Position numbers and translations under genes: made by a program. A stretch of 64,000 nt of DNA from the NCBI RefSeq assembly GCF_905171775.1, contig NC_053492.1:326828720-326892719 (forward strand), read 5' to 3'. Position 1 is the stretch's first letter. Every line of letters starts with the position of its first letter. Origin of the DNA: Rana temporaria. Its lineage: Eukaryota; Chordata; Amphibia; Anura; Ranidae. Below are positions 1 to 9,536 of this stretch, piece after piece. Under the pieces are notes generated by a model. That model worked only from the letters and a program-made list of their open reading frames with translations. It was not told the origin of the DNA and searched no databases.

Positions 1-80
1 ACTTGAGTATAAGTCGAGGGGGGCATTTTTAGCACACAAAAATGTTCTGAAAAACTCGGCTTATACTCGAGTATATACAG
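1..80. repeat. Short inverted repeat, edge of a fold-back element
   Basis: ACTTGAGTATAAGTCGAG at 1-18 is mirrored by CTCGGCTTATACTCGAGT at 55-72, one mismatch. The element may continue left of the window. No coding content. Confidence 0.5.
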
Positions 81-89
81 TACTTAAGG

Positions 90-545
90 CCATGCACCAA
101 CTGGTCGGCCAGTTCCACACAGACCGGGGGAAGCCTGTTGCTTTTCCAACTCACAGTGCAACAACTTTGCCCATTCTGCAAGTATCTGACACTAGGGCCG
201 TGGCCAATACTGGCCGCAATGCTGACCCCAGCACCGCGAACATGGATTGGCAACCGCCTCGGTCCTCCTATCTGCAGGGTCCTTAAAGGCAGGGGTCCCC
301 TCTACCGGAATTGTGGTTACCTTGTTTAACCTGGATACCAGGGGGGTCCACAAGCGGGGAGATACCCCTTTTTAGGAGAGTCTCCTGAAAAAATGGACAA
401 CGGACCGCCATGCGTTTTGAGACCGAAAAGGCCCTCTACGATCTTTCCCATTCTTTGTCTATAAACTTATCAAAATAAGTTACGTAAGGAAACACCTTAG
501 CAGTACGGGCCGGCTTGTGGGACCCAAAAGGGACCGACACCTCAG
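90..545 (-). pseudogene. DIRS gag fragment
   Basis: A minus-strand frame at about 436-545 reads VPFGSHKPARTAKVF and then FDKFIDKEWE. This lines up with the Gag frame of DIRS copy 1 (VPFGFRKPPRTAKVF, LDKLLYKE, near 12270-12350). DNA from roughly 250 to 420 also resembles 38750-38870 in DIRS copy 3, for example 'gggtcctnaaaggc' followed by 'aacctgga'. No ITR is visible on either side, so this is an isolated relic of the same DIRS family. A poly-T/A run at 551-570 marks its edge. The left limit is approximate. Confidence 0.65.
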
Positions 546-1689
546 TAGATGAAAAAAAAAAAAAAAAAAAGAGCTGCGCCAATAAAATGACCAATGGTGA
601 TATTATGTAAAAAACAGTGCACACTAAACCGAACAAATGCACACGCGGAGATAAATTAAAAGTATCCAAATCGATTGGACACATCCAATCACCACAGAAT
701 AATAAAAAACAGATTTGAAATAACTGATTGGGTTAGGCTAATCTGTACCAGATTAGAAATAACTGATCAGGTTAGGTTAATCTGTAACAAAAGTCCAAAT
801 TAATAGTGATAGATGGCAGATTGCATGTAGATTGGATCACACGAGAATTCTGATTCTTTGCATATCACCCGGTGATTCACACCACGGACAAAGGTGCCCA
901 CCACCATATAAGATGTCAGCTTACCAGAAGGCAAGTTTAAACAGCAGTCGGCTATAGCCCAGCCGCGGCCTTTGACTTGCACGTGTACCGGAAATGCATC
1001 AGGAAACAGGATAAGCCACAATATAAATCATATGAATACGCTCATTGCAGTCTCAAATGCTCCATGTAACCAATATGAAAGGAAAAAAAGACACGTACCA
1101 TAGCGTAATACCGTAGGATATATTTATATATAAAAAAAAAGTAATGCACTTACATAAATGAAGTTAAAAACAGCAAAAAATACAGTTGCCGGCCGGCACA
1201 TAGGAAGCCCTTCCTCCTCTGCTAAAGCGTGGTGACGTCAGCACGACGCTCCCATACGCATTTTAGTCACAGCAGACGCTGTCAATGGGGATAGGGCGAC
1301 ATACTGACACACCACTTAAAAAGACCAAGCCTTGCTGTGAGATGTGAGGATCGGGTCAAACAGCGCCATCTTCAATATGGGCATAGATGCCAATAATGGC
1401 TACAAAAGGGCCCATTATGGCAAAAAACGATTTAATTAAGATAAAATAAGAATTAAAAATTGGCACCATAGTAAAACGGCTAACCAATTATTTAACAAAA
1501 AACAGCCCACGACCTCTTACGAATTCACTAATAATACAAATAGATAGCGTGGTTTGCCTAAAAAGGCATCACCACATTAAGTGAATGATCCAAGTGAGGA
1601 AATTTATAAAATTAGTCAATCTCAATTAATGACTAAACCATTAGAAATATAAATCATATAATAATTGTGAATTAACCACTCAAAATATA
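546..1689. other. AT-rich non-coding stretch, no gene recognised
   Basis: I see no recognisable gene, only short shadow frames. A direct repeat of the type 'aataactgatnnggttaggctaatctgta' occurs twice at 719-790. A GC-richer patch with 'gtgacgtcagcacgac' lies near 1230. A 73-codon minus frame (800-1021) has no family I recognise. Confidence 0.5.
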
Positions 1690-1693
1690 TTAA

Positions 1694-2873
1694 CCTCTTG
1701 ACCACCGCCCCATGGTAAAAAGACGTCCTCTTTTTAAAGATGGATATCTCGGTAACGGCAGCAGCTGCTGCCACAACCGAGATATCCATCTCTTCAGTGG
1801 GCAGTCCTGTACACGATAAAGGGGGTCTCCGCGGCGGATTCACCGCGAGATCACCGTTATCGGTGGCGAGAGAGGGCCCCCTCCTCCCGTCGCTCTCCCG
1901 CGCCCTCCGCCGCTTACCGGAGTCGTCGGTAGCGGCGTAGGTGATCGGGTCCGTTCGGCAGCTGACTGGGGATGCGAGTGAGGGAAAAATCGCCCCCACC
2001 CGTCCCCATAGCTCTGCTGGGTGGAAGTGACATCAAAGCGTCTTAAAGAAACATTTTTTTTTTTTGTCATTTGAAAAAATGACAGTTTCAATTTTTTTTT
2101 CTTTTTTTTGCATTTAAGTCTAAATATGAGATCTGAGGTCTTTTTGACCCAAGATCTCATATTTAGGAGGGACCTGTCATGCTTTTTTTCTATTACAAGG
2201 GATGTTTACATTCCTTGTAATAGGAATAAAAGTGATCAATTTTTTTTTTATTTCAGTGTAAAAAATTATAAACTAAATAAAAATAAATAAGAAAACAAAA
2301 AAACTTTTTTTTAAATCGCCCTGTCCCGACGAGCTCGCGCACAGAAGCGAACGCATACGCGAGTAGCGCCGCATATGAAAACTGTGTTCAAACCACACAA
2401 GTGAGGTATCGCCGCCATCGTTAGAGCGAGAGCAATAATTCTAGCCCGAGACCTCTGCTGTAACTCAAAAAATGCAACCTGTAGAATTTTTTAAACATCG
2501 CCTATCGAGATTTTTAAGGGTACAAGTTTGACGTCATGCCACAAGCGGGCGCAATTTTTAAGCGTGACATGTTGGGTATCATTTTACTCGGCGTAACATT
2601 ATCTTTCACAATATATAAAACAATTGGGCAAAATGTATTGATGTCTTATTTTTTAATTAAAAAAAGTGTTTTTTTTTTCAAAAAAAGTGCGCTTGTAAGA
2701 CTGCTGCACAAATACGGTGTGACAAAAAGTATTGCAATGACTGCCATTTTATTCTCTAGGGTGTTAGAAAAAAATATATATAATGTTTGGGGGTTTTAAG
2801 TAATTTTCTAGCAAAAAAAAATGTTTTAGTCTCGTAAACACCGAATCTGAAAAACAAGCCGGTGGTAAAGAGG
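1694..2873. mobile_element. Non-autonomous TTAA-flanked DNA transposon (piggyBac-like)
   Basis: TTAA at 1690-1693 and at 2874-2877 bracket inverted ends: CCTCTTGACCACCG on the left and CGGTGGTAAAGAGG on the right. TTAA duplication with inverted ends is typical of the piggyBac superfamily. Internal palindromes occur at 1738-1790 and 2125-2165. There is no transposase frame, so it depends on a helper element. Confidence 0.65.
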
Positions 2874-2964
2874 TTAATAGAACACTAAATAAAAAAAAAA
2901 TACATTAAATATACAATAAATACATTGAGTGTATATATTCAGTTGAATGCCCCAAAATAAATAA

Positions 2965-3350
2965 GGGCCCTTTCACACGGGGCAGATCAGTAATGATCCG
3001 CCTCCGTGTGTCCGTAAGCTCAACGGGGATCGCTCCGTATATATATCCCTGTATATCCCCGATCGCTCCGTATATCCCCGCTGAGCCGGCGGCTGACAGG
3101 GCAGTCCCCACACACTGTGCAGGGACCGCCCTGTCTTTTCTCTGCTCTCCCCTAGGGGGGGATCGGATGAACACGGACCGTGTGTCTGTGTTCATCCGAT
3201 GACGGAAGAAAAAATAGGGTTTTCTTCCGTCCGCAAAATCGGATCTTTGCGGAGGCGGTGATTACGGGTGTCAGCGGATGTTTATCCGCTGACACCCGCA
3301 ATCACATAGGGACCAATGTATGTCCCTTTTTCATGCGCAAACGGATGGAT
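2965..3350. mobile_element. Fold-back MITE (gggccctttcacac family), right end missing
   Basis: Starts after TAA with GGGCCCTTTCACACGGG. Internal inverted segments surround the repeated phrase 'cacacactgtgcagggaccg'. A second copy is at 33981-34400, where the right terminus survives; here the right end is lost where the next element begins. Confidence 0.6.
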
Positions 3351-3451
3351 GATGCTAGTCAAGTGCTTATAAAAACGATCAATGCTTCTCCCGTAAGATG
3401 TTAAAACACAACGTAATTTCACCACTTCAGTGATATTCCTGTGACCGTTAA

Positions 3452-3896
3452 AGGGTCACTAAAGGATTTTTTTTATTTAGCTAAATAGCTTCCTTTACCT
3501 TACTGCAGTCCTGGTTTCATGTCCTCATTGTTCGTTTTTGCTTTGATGTTGCTGTAATTCCTCTCTGTTCTGGACACTTCCTGGTTGTCTGTTTCCTGAT
3601 CACCACAGTACTGGGAGATTTCTCACTGTGGTGACTAATCAAGGAGGTGTGATTACTGTGTGTCAGCACCAATCGAGTTTTGTTTTACAAAACATCACTG
3701 CCCTCTATTGGCTCTTTGTCTCTGTACATCAGAGAACCAGGAAACAACAGCAAAAACTAAACAAAACTGCAGGTACATTATACGATTGTTTTTTATCTAT
3801 TTTTAATCATGTTTAAAAGGAATCAGTTAACTATTATGTCTCTATACCCTGTAAACAGTCATTTCAGCAGAAATTTCTTTTTCCTTTAGTGACCCT
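3452..3896. mobile_element. TTAA-flanked MITE (AGGGTCACTAAAGG ends)
   Basis: Flanked by TTAA at 3448-3451 and 3897-3900. The termini AGGGTCACTAAAGG and CCTTTAGTGACCCT are inverse of each other. The matching position in the opposite arm of the host palindrome (TTAA at 4520-4523) has no insertion, which fixes both boundaries and the TTAA duplication. 445 bp, non-coding. Confidence 0.8.
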
Positions 3897-4256
3897 TTAA
3901 GAATGGCCACTCACCAGATCTCATTTAATAAATGCCTTTGGTTCATTCCCAGGATAACCACTCTTTTTATACGTTTTTCCACCAACTGCCAGGTGCCTTG
4001 GATATACTAGTGTTGTCTCTATTTTTCCTACAAAAGCTCACAAGAAAAGAGTGCCCCTCATGGTGTAGTACGTAAAAAATGTATTGGTTTCTTAGATAAA
4101 AGTAGGTGGTCCACTCACATTTAGTTGTGCCCGTATATGCCGGCACCAAGCTTCTCCAGCCGTGTATGCAAAACATGTGAAGGATAAAAGCTGTTCCTCT
4201 CGTGTTCCCCCTATGCCTATCTCACGATCAGCGCGTGGTTCCGTAGATGTCAGCAG

Positions 4257-4293
4257 CCTCTACGCGTTTCACAAGGTATATTGCGTCCTCAGG
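4257..4293 (-). ncRNA. Degenerate hammerhead-like motif
   Basis: On the minus strand CTGAGGA is followed by a stem CGCAA/TTGTG, then AAACGCGTA. The order CUGANGA, stem II, GAAAC, GCGU matches a type I hammerhead core, but the pairing expected in stem I is nearly absent (about 2 bp). Likely a decayed ribozyme of a PLE-type retroelement. Confidence 0.3.
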
Positions 4294-5229
4294 ACTAAAT
4301 GTGAGTGCAATACCTACTTTTATCTAAGAAACCAATACATTTTTTACGTACTACACCATGAGGGGCACTCTTTTCTTACAGGTCTTTGTAGGAAAAAAAA
4401 GAGACAACACTAGTATATCCAAGGCACCTGGCAGTTGGTGGAAAAACGTATACGAGGAATGGTTATCCTGGGAATGAACCAAAGGCATTTATTAAATGAG
4501 ATCTGTTGAGTGGCCATTCTTAACGGTGACAGGAATATCACTGAAGTAGTGAAATTACATTGTGTTTTAACATCTTACGGGAGAAGCATTGATCGTTTTT
4601 ATAAGCACTTGGCTAGCATATTGGGACTTTAAGGAGGAGAGGACCAATTTAGAAATCCTCTAATTGTCACATGTATATATTTTTTCATATACACACTTTC
4701 AATTTCGTTGTGGTTATTATAATATTTGTTTGTCTCTGTGGTAATGATTCTTTGAATCTGATATAGGGGAATGCACGCTTTATAAGAGCACTATTTAATA
4801 CGTGTACAGCACACATATATACAGTGCCTTGCGAAAGTATTCGGCCCCCTTGAACTTTGCGCCATTTTGCCATATTTCAGGCTTCAAACATAAAGATATA
4901 AAACTGTAATTTTTTTTGAAGAATCAACAACAAGTGGGACACAATCATGAAGTGGAACGAAATTTATTGGATATTTCAAACTTTTTTAACAAATAAAAAA
5001 CTGAAAAATTGGACGTGCAAAATTATTCAGCCCCCTTAAGTTAATACTTTGTAGCGCCACCTTTTGCTGCGATTACAGCTGTAAGTCGGTTGTAAGTCGG
5101 TGGCGCTACAAAGTATTAACTTAAGGGGGCTGAATAATTTTGCACGCCCAATTTTTCAGTTTTTTATTTGTTAAAAAAGTTTGAAATATCCAATAAATTT
5201 CGTTCCACTTCATGAATGTGTCCCACTTG

Positions 5230-6366
5230 ATCCCCTGATGAAGTCACGTGATGTGACGAACACGCGTCGGGACACTAGAACATTGTTTGGGAGCAACACC
5301 TAACGGACGGCATACGAGCGCGGTGCTCGTAGGAGATGCGATCGTTTTGATACCGCTCAATGTGAGTTTTTTTATTTATCCTTTACTGGTTCATTAAAAG
5401 CCTTTTTTACTGCACTGTCCACGCGATACGCCCCTCCTTTCTCCCTTCTCCTCTCTCCTCTCTGCTCCCTCACTCGGATATGAGCGGCCGCTCACATGGA
5501 CATCCGAGGAGCTGAGTGCTGACAGTGAGAAGATCAGGATACGAGCTCGGCGCTCGTGGAGACAGGCACCTTATCCTTATACATAGTGTGAGTTGTGTAA
5601 GTTTATACTTACCCATTACATCTCTGAAGAAAGCCTTCCCCCCCCTCCTTCTTGAGTGGCAGGAAGCCCTTGCTACAAATATACATTTCTTTCCTCTACA
5701 TGTATGGTGAAATCACTGTGATCTGACAAGAGGATATTTAACCAACAAGAGGCTGAAGTACTAGCAAGCCAGTTTATATGTGAGTGATAACGAGGAGGTA
5801 AGCCCTTATTTCACCTAATGGTGTGGGTTGCATGACCTGTGTACTGGGTTGCACTCTTTTAACCATTGGACTTTGACATTTCACCCATCGTTTCTCTTAG
5901 TCACTTCTTTCACTTAAATTGCGTTTGCACACCTTTTTTTCACTGCATTGAGCTTCCACTCTCCACGGTCTATTCCAAAGCTGGATGGAGTATATCAGAT
6001 ATATTGCACAATCTTACACAATTATTGCTCGATTTTGCGTTCTATCACTCAGCTCAGCACGGACCAGAGTGATCCAATTTTTTAGGCTATCCATTTGTTA
6101 GGACATTCTTTGTTGCATTTTACACGTTTTGTTCCCTATTCCAACACCCCCTCCCTTCCCTCCACTTCCACCGTTGCCCGACCATCCTCTACTAGTTTAA
6201 CCACAGCGCAGACACTTACCACTTTTGCATTTTTTTTTGTGTCCTTCATTGGAAAGGCCTCCTTTTTGTTTGCTGCAGTGCTCACCCCTAACTTTACACC
6301 CCCTTACCTAGCCACTTCATTGTCCCCATATCCATCCATCACAGCGCAGGAGTACCACCCAGTTTC
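5230..6366 (+). mobile_element. Non-autonomous PLE/retrozyme-like insert with 15-bp TSD
   Basis: The target sequence AATGTGTCCCACTTG occurs at 5215-5229 and 6367-6381, precisely interrupting the Tc1-like repeat, so both ends are exact. The insert starts directly with a hammerhead-like core (5231-5272). It has no long coding frame. The phrase 'cacagcgcag' appears twice in its 3' half. A 15-bp duplication is also what the coding PLE at 52706-56173 made, and PLEs are known carriers of hammerhead motifs, so I read this as a PLE relative without protein. An alternative is an unrelated LINE-mobilised short element. Confidence 0.6.
5231..5272 (+). ncRNA. Hammerhead-ribozyme-like motif (type I)
   Basis: Visible parts in order: TCCC (stem I), CTGATGA core, an extra A, GTCAC-GTGAT-GTGAC hairpin (stem II), GAA, then C and ACGCGTC, then GGGA closing stem I. 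Cleavage would fall after GUC at 5268. Stem III (ACGCGT) is self-complementary and only two to three pairs long, so like other short-stem-III hammerheads it would act best as a dimer. Departures from the ideal core are the extra A before stem II and a C inserted in the GAAAC box, so activity of this copy is doubtful. Confidence 0.5.
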
Positions 6367-6494
6367 AATGTGTCCCACTTGTTGTTGATTCTTCAAAAAT
6401 AAAATTACAGTTTTATATCTTTATGTTTGAAGCCTGAAATGTGGCAAAAGGTCGCAAAGTTCAAGGGGGCCGAATACTTTCGCAAGACACTGTA

Positions 6495-6989
6495 TGTTTT
6501 TTGTGTTTTTTTTTGCATTTTTTATGAGAAGAATATTTGTATATGAGCCACAGTTATACATATTCGGTGTATTGTTAACAGAGGTGAGATATATTGGGGC
6601 TAACAATTACAAATATTGCCCAGAAGCAGGTGGACATAGATTAACCACCAGGGTAGCGCAATCCTCATACCACATCTATTTTCAAATAGGACGGGACACC
6701 ATTGGGTGTCTTGGCCCTTTTTTTCTGATTGCAGCACACCCACTATTGCAGAATAATTTTGGTTTTCCATTTGTGCCAGCAGCATTTGCATCGCATAATA
6801 TACATCAGCAGCATCATTTAAAAAAGCTGTACATTGTATTATTAAAATGCAGCCCTTCAGCTGCATTTTAATGATACAAATATGTGTCAGCATAAACATC
6901 CAGGACTTAGCCACTACTGACCATGGATACCACCTAAACATTGTGGCACCATACATAAGAAACCAAATTAAATGATTAACTTATGCTAG
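6495..6989. other. Unassigned stretch with a perfect hairpin
   Basis: No gene recognised. ATTAAAATGCAG / CTGCATTTTAAT form a perfect 12-bp hairpin at 6841-6872. The stretch ends at GACTG (6990-6994), the target duplication of the BEL/Pao element. Confidence 0.45.
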
Positions 6990-6994
6990 GACTG

Positions 6995-7433
6995 TGTTCT
7001 GTCCACCAGACTTATATTCTGATTACCTGTATCTGAGTTGTTGAAATAACATTTAAGGTTTGTAATTTACATAAGACAATCATATGTGGAGTGCAGGCTC
7101 CATCTAGTGTTCTTTTTTGGTATTGCTGCAGTGTTCTGTTTATTTGGTTTACTGTATGTGTAGTTAAGGAAGTTGTTAGTAAGCAGGGAATTCTGGGTAG
7201 AATTCTTTGAAAAGCTACTGCAGGAAGCAAGACATGTATTTCTCAATATATCGCCATCACCCCTTAGAGAACTTAAAAAAGTAAGTTTTTATTATCTCAT
7301 CTTGTAGTGTATATCACTGTTTCTCTAATGTATACAACGTATACAATAAATAAATAAAACAGAGATGAAAGAAATATGGTATCTGAAGTTTATGGGACAA
7401 GAAGATTTAGCTATATATCCTTGCGACAGAACA
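6995..7433 (+). repeat. BEL/Pao 5' LTR
   Basis: 439 bp, TGTTCTGTCC...GACAGAACA. Matches the 3' LTR over long blocks such as 'acttatattctgattacctg' and 'aggaagttgttagtaagcag'. An uninterrupted TTAA at 7164-7167 is the empty counterpart of the insertion site used in the 3' LTR. Near 7340 'aataaataaataaaaca' could serve as a polyadenylation signal. It lacks a block of about 40 bp present in the 3' LTR around 31341-31382. Confidence 0.88.
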
Positions 7434-7647
7434 GTGACATTTTTAAGCTGACCTCTGAAGGGAAGATAAGCTGACTTTGGAAGTCTGTACAGCCTGTGGC
7501 TACGCAGTAAAAGCCTTAAAGAAATAGGCCTGCGGCAGGCGAAGCAAGCATCCACACTACACAGAGACACGCTCTGTCAAGCAGCATCGATGCTAGAATG
7601 GTCTCTATACAGCAAGACCGCTTCTTCCCGGCAAGCCATGTTTCACA

Positions 7648-8500
7648 GTGGGACATCATCTTACAAAACAAAAATCACGAACAAGCTCATCTAGGTCATA
7701 CGTCGCAAATGCAGCAGCTATCGCCCGTTTGAAAGCTGAAGCAGCAAGAGCCAGGGCCACATTCGCAGACCAAGAGCTGCAGATGAAAAAAGGAAAGGCC
7801 CACCTTGAAGCAGAAAGGGTGAGACACGAACAAGTGAGATAGAAATAAAGAGTGCGCATGGAACAAGAGAGAGAGAAGAAAAGAGTACACATGGAGCAAG
7901 AGAAAGAACAACAAAGAATACGCCTAGAGGTCGAGCTAGCTCAGCAGGAAGCATCTCTGAAATTGCAGCAAGCTATCTTACAAAGGTAACATGGAGAAGC
8001 TGGCAGTAGACAGAGACGATGCCATCGCCATTGTAGAAGCAGAAGCTTTAGAAGCAGCCATCTACGATGAGCCAAGGGTAGGTGGCAGCATACTAGGCCT
8101 AGAGGAGGATCAACAAGATTCCTTGCAACGCACATCAGATTATGTCTACCAGCACTGTGACCCAAGCAGCATCCCACAACAAGAAATTAAACAGGATGTC
8201 AGTGAGTCACATCAAATAAAGCAGCAACGAGCCAACCTTGGACCCCAGTGCTACAAGCAATCCAGTCAGTGATAGTCAGAAATCCAGACTATCCGGTCCC
8301 AACTAAACCTTCTACTCCACAAGGTACCCAGCCTTCATTCAAACATCAAACACCTGTCTTTACTCCAAAGGTGTATGCAACGAGCTGGTACGAACTGCCA
8401 ACCTTATGCAAGTTTTAGCCCAGCGCGCCTAAAGAAAAGACTTCTACTAGGTATGCCTATAGACCGCACCACAATACATCAGCATGTACATCAGCAATTA
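7648..8500 (+). pseudogene. BEL/Pao gag, degenerate
   Basis: The frame opening at 7648 encodes an alanine/arginine-rich, coiled-coil-like stretch (AAAIARLKAEAARARATFA, then KKGKAHLEAERVRHEQ) that ends at a TAG near 7840. It continues in the same frame as RIRLEVELAQQEASL, stops again, and passes to another frame at 7991 (EALEAAIYDEP and following). Charged coiled-coil Gag N-termini like this are usual in vertebrate BEL elements. At least two stops and a frameshift make it non-functional. The leader 7434-7647 holds no recognised primer-binding site. Past about 8440 the similarity fades before the next insertion. Confidence 0.65.
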
Positions 8501-9052
8501 CATGGGTAATTCATGTAAAAATCTAGGGGTTTTATTATAGAAATTTGTAAAAGTACAATAATACATTCAAAAATATTTGTATAGTACTTGTCTATACATG
8601 GCCCAGAGTAATGCTCTAATATCACTTCCAAAGATTATGATGACATTGGTAAACTCAAATGAGAGAAATACATATCCACACAGACAATAATAGTTGAATA
8701 GTATAAATATGAATTGAATAGCCTTAAACATGGCTATTATACAGAAGAATTTTCCTGCTCTGCTCTACGTTTTGCGTGTCATAACGCTTCTTCAGGAGCA
8801 TAATGGCTGTCAAAACATATACACAAATGGAAAACATAATAAGAGCTGGTTCACACTGGGGCGACCTGCGATCTGACTTCAGGTCGCCTCAAGTCTCCAT
8901 AAGTTGCGCTGTCGAGAAAAGCAATGGAAGTGAATGGGAGCCAACTTAATATACACTACTGAAGTCGCTCCGACTTCAGAAAAGTAAATGACACAGTTTT
9001 TAATACATAAAAAAAAATCATAAATCATAATTAAAAAATAAGTAAAAAAATT
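8501..9052. other. Unrelated repeat fragments inside BEL/Pao
   Basis: 8510-8840 is an AT-rich unit ending in a hammerhead-like motif on the minus strand. 8845-9000 resembles a fold-back MITE: 'ggcgacctgcgatctgactt' with 'gaagtcgctccgacttc'. No coding sequence. Confidence 0.45.
8761..8801 (-). ncRNA. Hammerhead-like motif on the minus strand
   Basis: Read on the minus strand: GCTC, CTGAAGA (fits CUGANGA), an extra A, GCGT-tatgac-ACGC stem, AAAACG in place of GAAACG, TA, GAGC. GCTC and GAGC pair as stem I. The overall plan is the same as at 5231-5272, including the extra A before stem II. G12 of the core is changed to A, so this copy is probably inactive. Confidence 0.4.
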
Positions 9053-9094
9053 GGATTTTTGTACTCACGGGTCACTGCTGACGGAAGAGAAAAC
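9053..9094 (-). repeat. 42-bp DIRS footprint beside DIRS copy 1
   Basis: GGATTTTTGTACTCAC at 9053-9068 equals the left terminus of DIRS copies 1 and 3. GACGGAAGAGAAAAC at 9080-9094 equals the right terminus seen in copy 3. Only 11 bp lie between them, and the complete copy begins at 9095. It looks like an almost completely deleted older DIRS copy at the same insertion point. Confidence 0.5.
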
Positions 9095-9315
9095 AGGATT
9101 TTTGTACTCACCGTAAAATCAATTTCTCTGAGTTCATGGACGGACACAGCAGCATTGACCTTAGGGTTATATACCTTTCCTTTCAGGAGAGACTAGGCAG
9201 AAAAACAGCAGTTTAAGTGTTAAAAACAGTTCTCTCAGTACAGCACCTCCAAGGGGGCGTGTCCCCCGGGTACATCCCACTCTCTGGAACATCCAGCCTC
9301 AGTTCGTAGACAAGC
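9095..9315. repeat. DIRS copy 1 left inverted terminal repeat
   Basis: The unit from 'cacagcagcattgacc' through 'gagactaggcagaaaaa' to 'ggaacatccagcctcagtt' is found inverted at 13610-13800. Confidence 0.88.
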
Positions 9316-9339
9316 AGTACAAACAAAGGAGGGGTGGGT

Positions 9340-9445
9340 GCTGTGTCCGTCCATGAACTCAGAGAAATTTATTTTACGGTGAGTACAAAAATCCTATTTT
9401 CTCTTCCGTTCATGGACCGACACAGCAGCATTGACCTTAGGGACA
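9340..9445. repeat. DIRS copy 1 internal complementary region
   Basis: Its first half ('acggtgagtacaaaaatcc') is the inverse of the extreme left end, and its second half ('ctcttccgttcatgg', then 'cagcagcattgacc') is the inverse of the right end. It thus holds a copy of the joined ends, the template thought to complete the DIRS replication circle. Confidence 0.8.
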
Positions 9446-9536
9446 TCCCCAAGCAGTGTCAAAAAATTTCGAGGGGTGGGAAAAAACATCAAACCAGGCT
9501 TCATCCCAAACAACCCAGAGTTCTTCAACTTCAACC

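Larger units (their letters stand above)
3351..4640. repeat. Large inverted-repeat element with split left arm
   Basis: The left arm (about 3355-4110, minus an internal insertion) is the inverse of the right arm (about 4290-4615). 'gatcaatgcttctcccgtaa' on the left pairs with 'ttacgggagaagcattgatc' on the right, and 'ggttcattcccaggataacc' with its inverse near 4465. The spacer at 4111-4290 carries an ACGCGTTTC motif that belongs to a hammerhead-like core on the minus strand. Inverted arms around a centre are also seen in the PLE at 52706-56173, so this may be a PLE derivative, but no reading frame supports that. Confidence 0.55.
4822..6492. mobile_element. Tc1/mariner-type fold-back element, split by an insertion
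   Basis: TA at 4820-4821 and 6493-6494 bracket CAGTGCCTTGCGAAAGTATT on the left and its inverse on the right. The internal sequence ('caacaacaagtgggacacaa', 'gggggctgaataattttgca') is that of a well-known vertebrate Tc1-like family. The centre is deleted: near 5080-5105 the left half meets the inverted right half ('ggtggcgctacaaagtatta'), so no transposase remains. The right half is interrupted at 5230 by a 1137-bp insert and resumes at 6382. Confidence 0.85.

Noticed and set aside
800..1021. A 73-codon minus-strand frame with a GTAAGC donor-like site, possible host exon
   Set aside because: No family recognised, no convincing acceptor and no conserved motif; length is within what non-coding DNA yields.
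6600..6956. 118-codon minus-strand frame
   Set aside because: No family, overlaps a hairpin, no splice or start context; treated as chance.
7656..7954. Leucine/serine-rich minus-strand frames resembling membrane proteins
   Set aside because: Shadows of the degenerate BEL/Pao gag coiled-coil on the plus strand.
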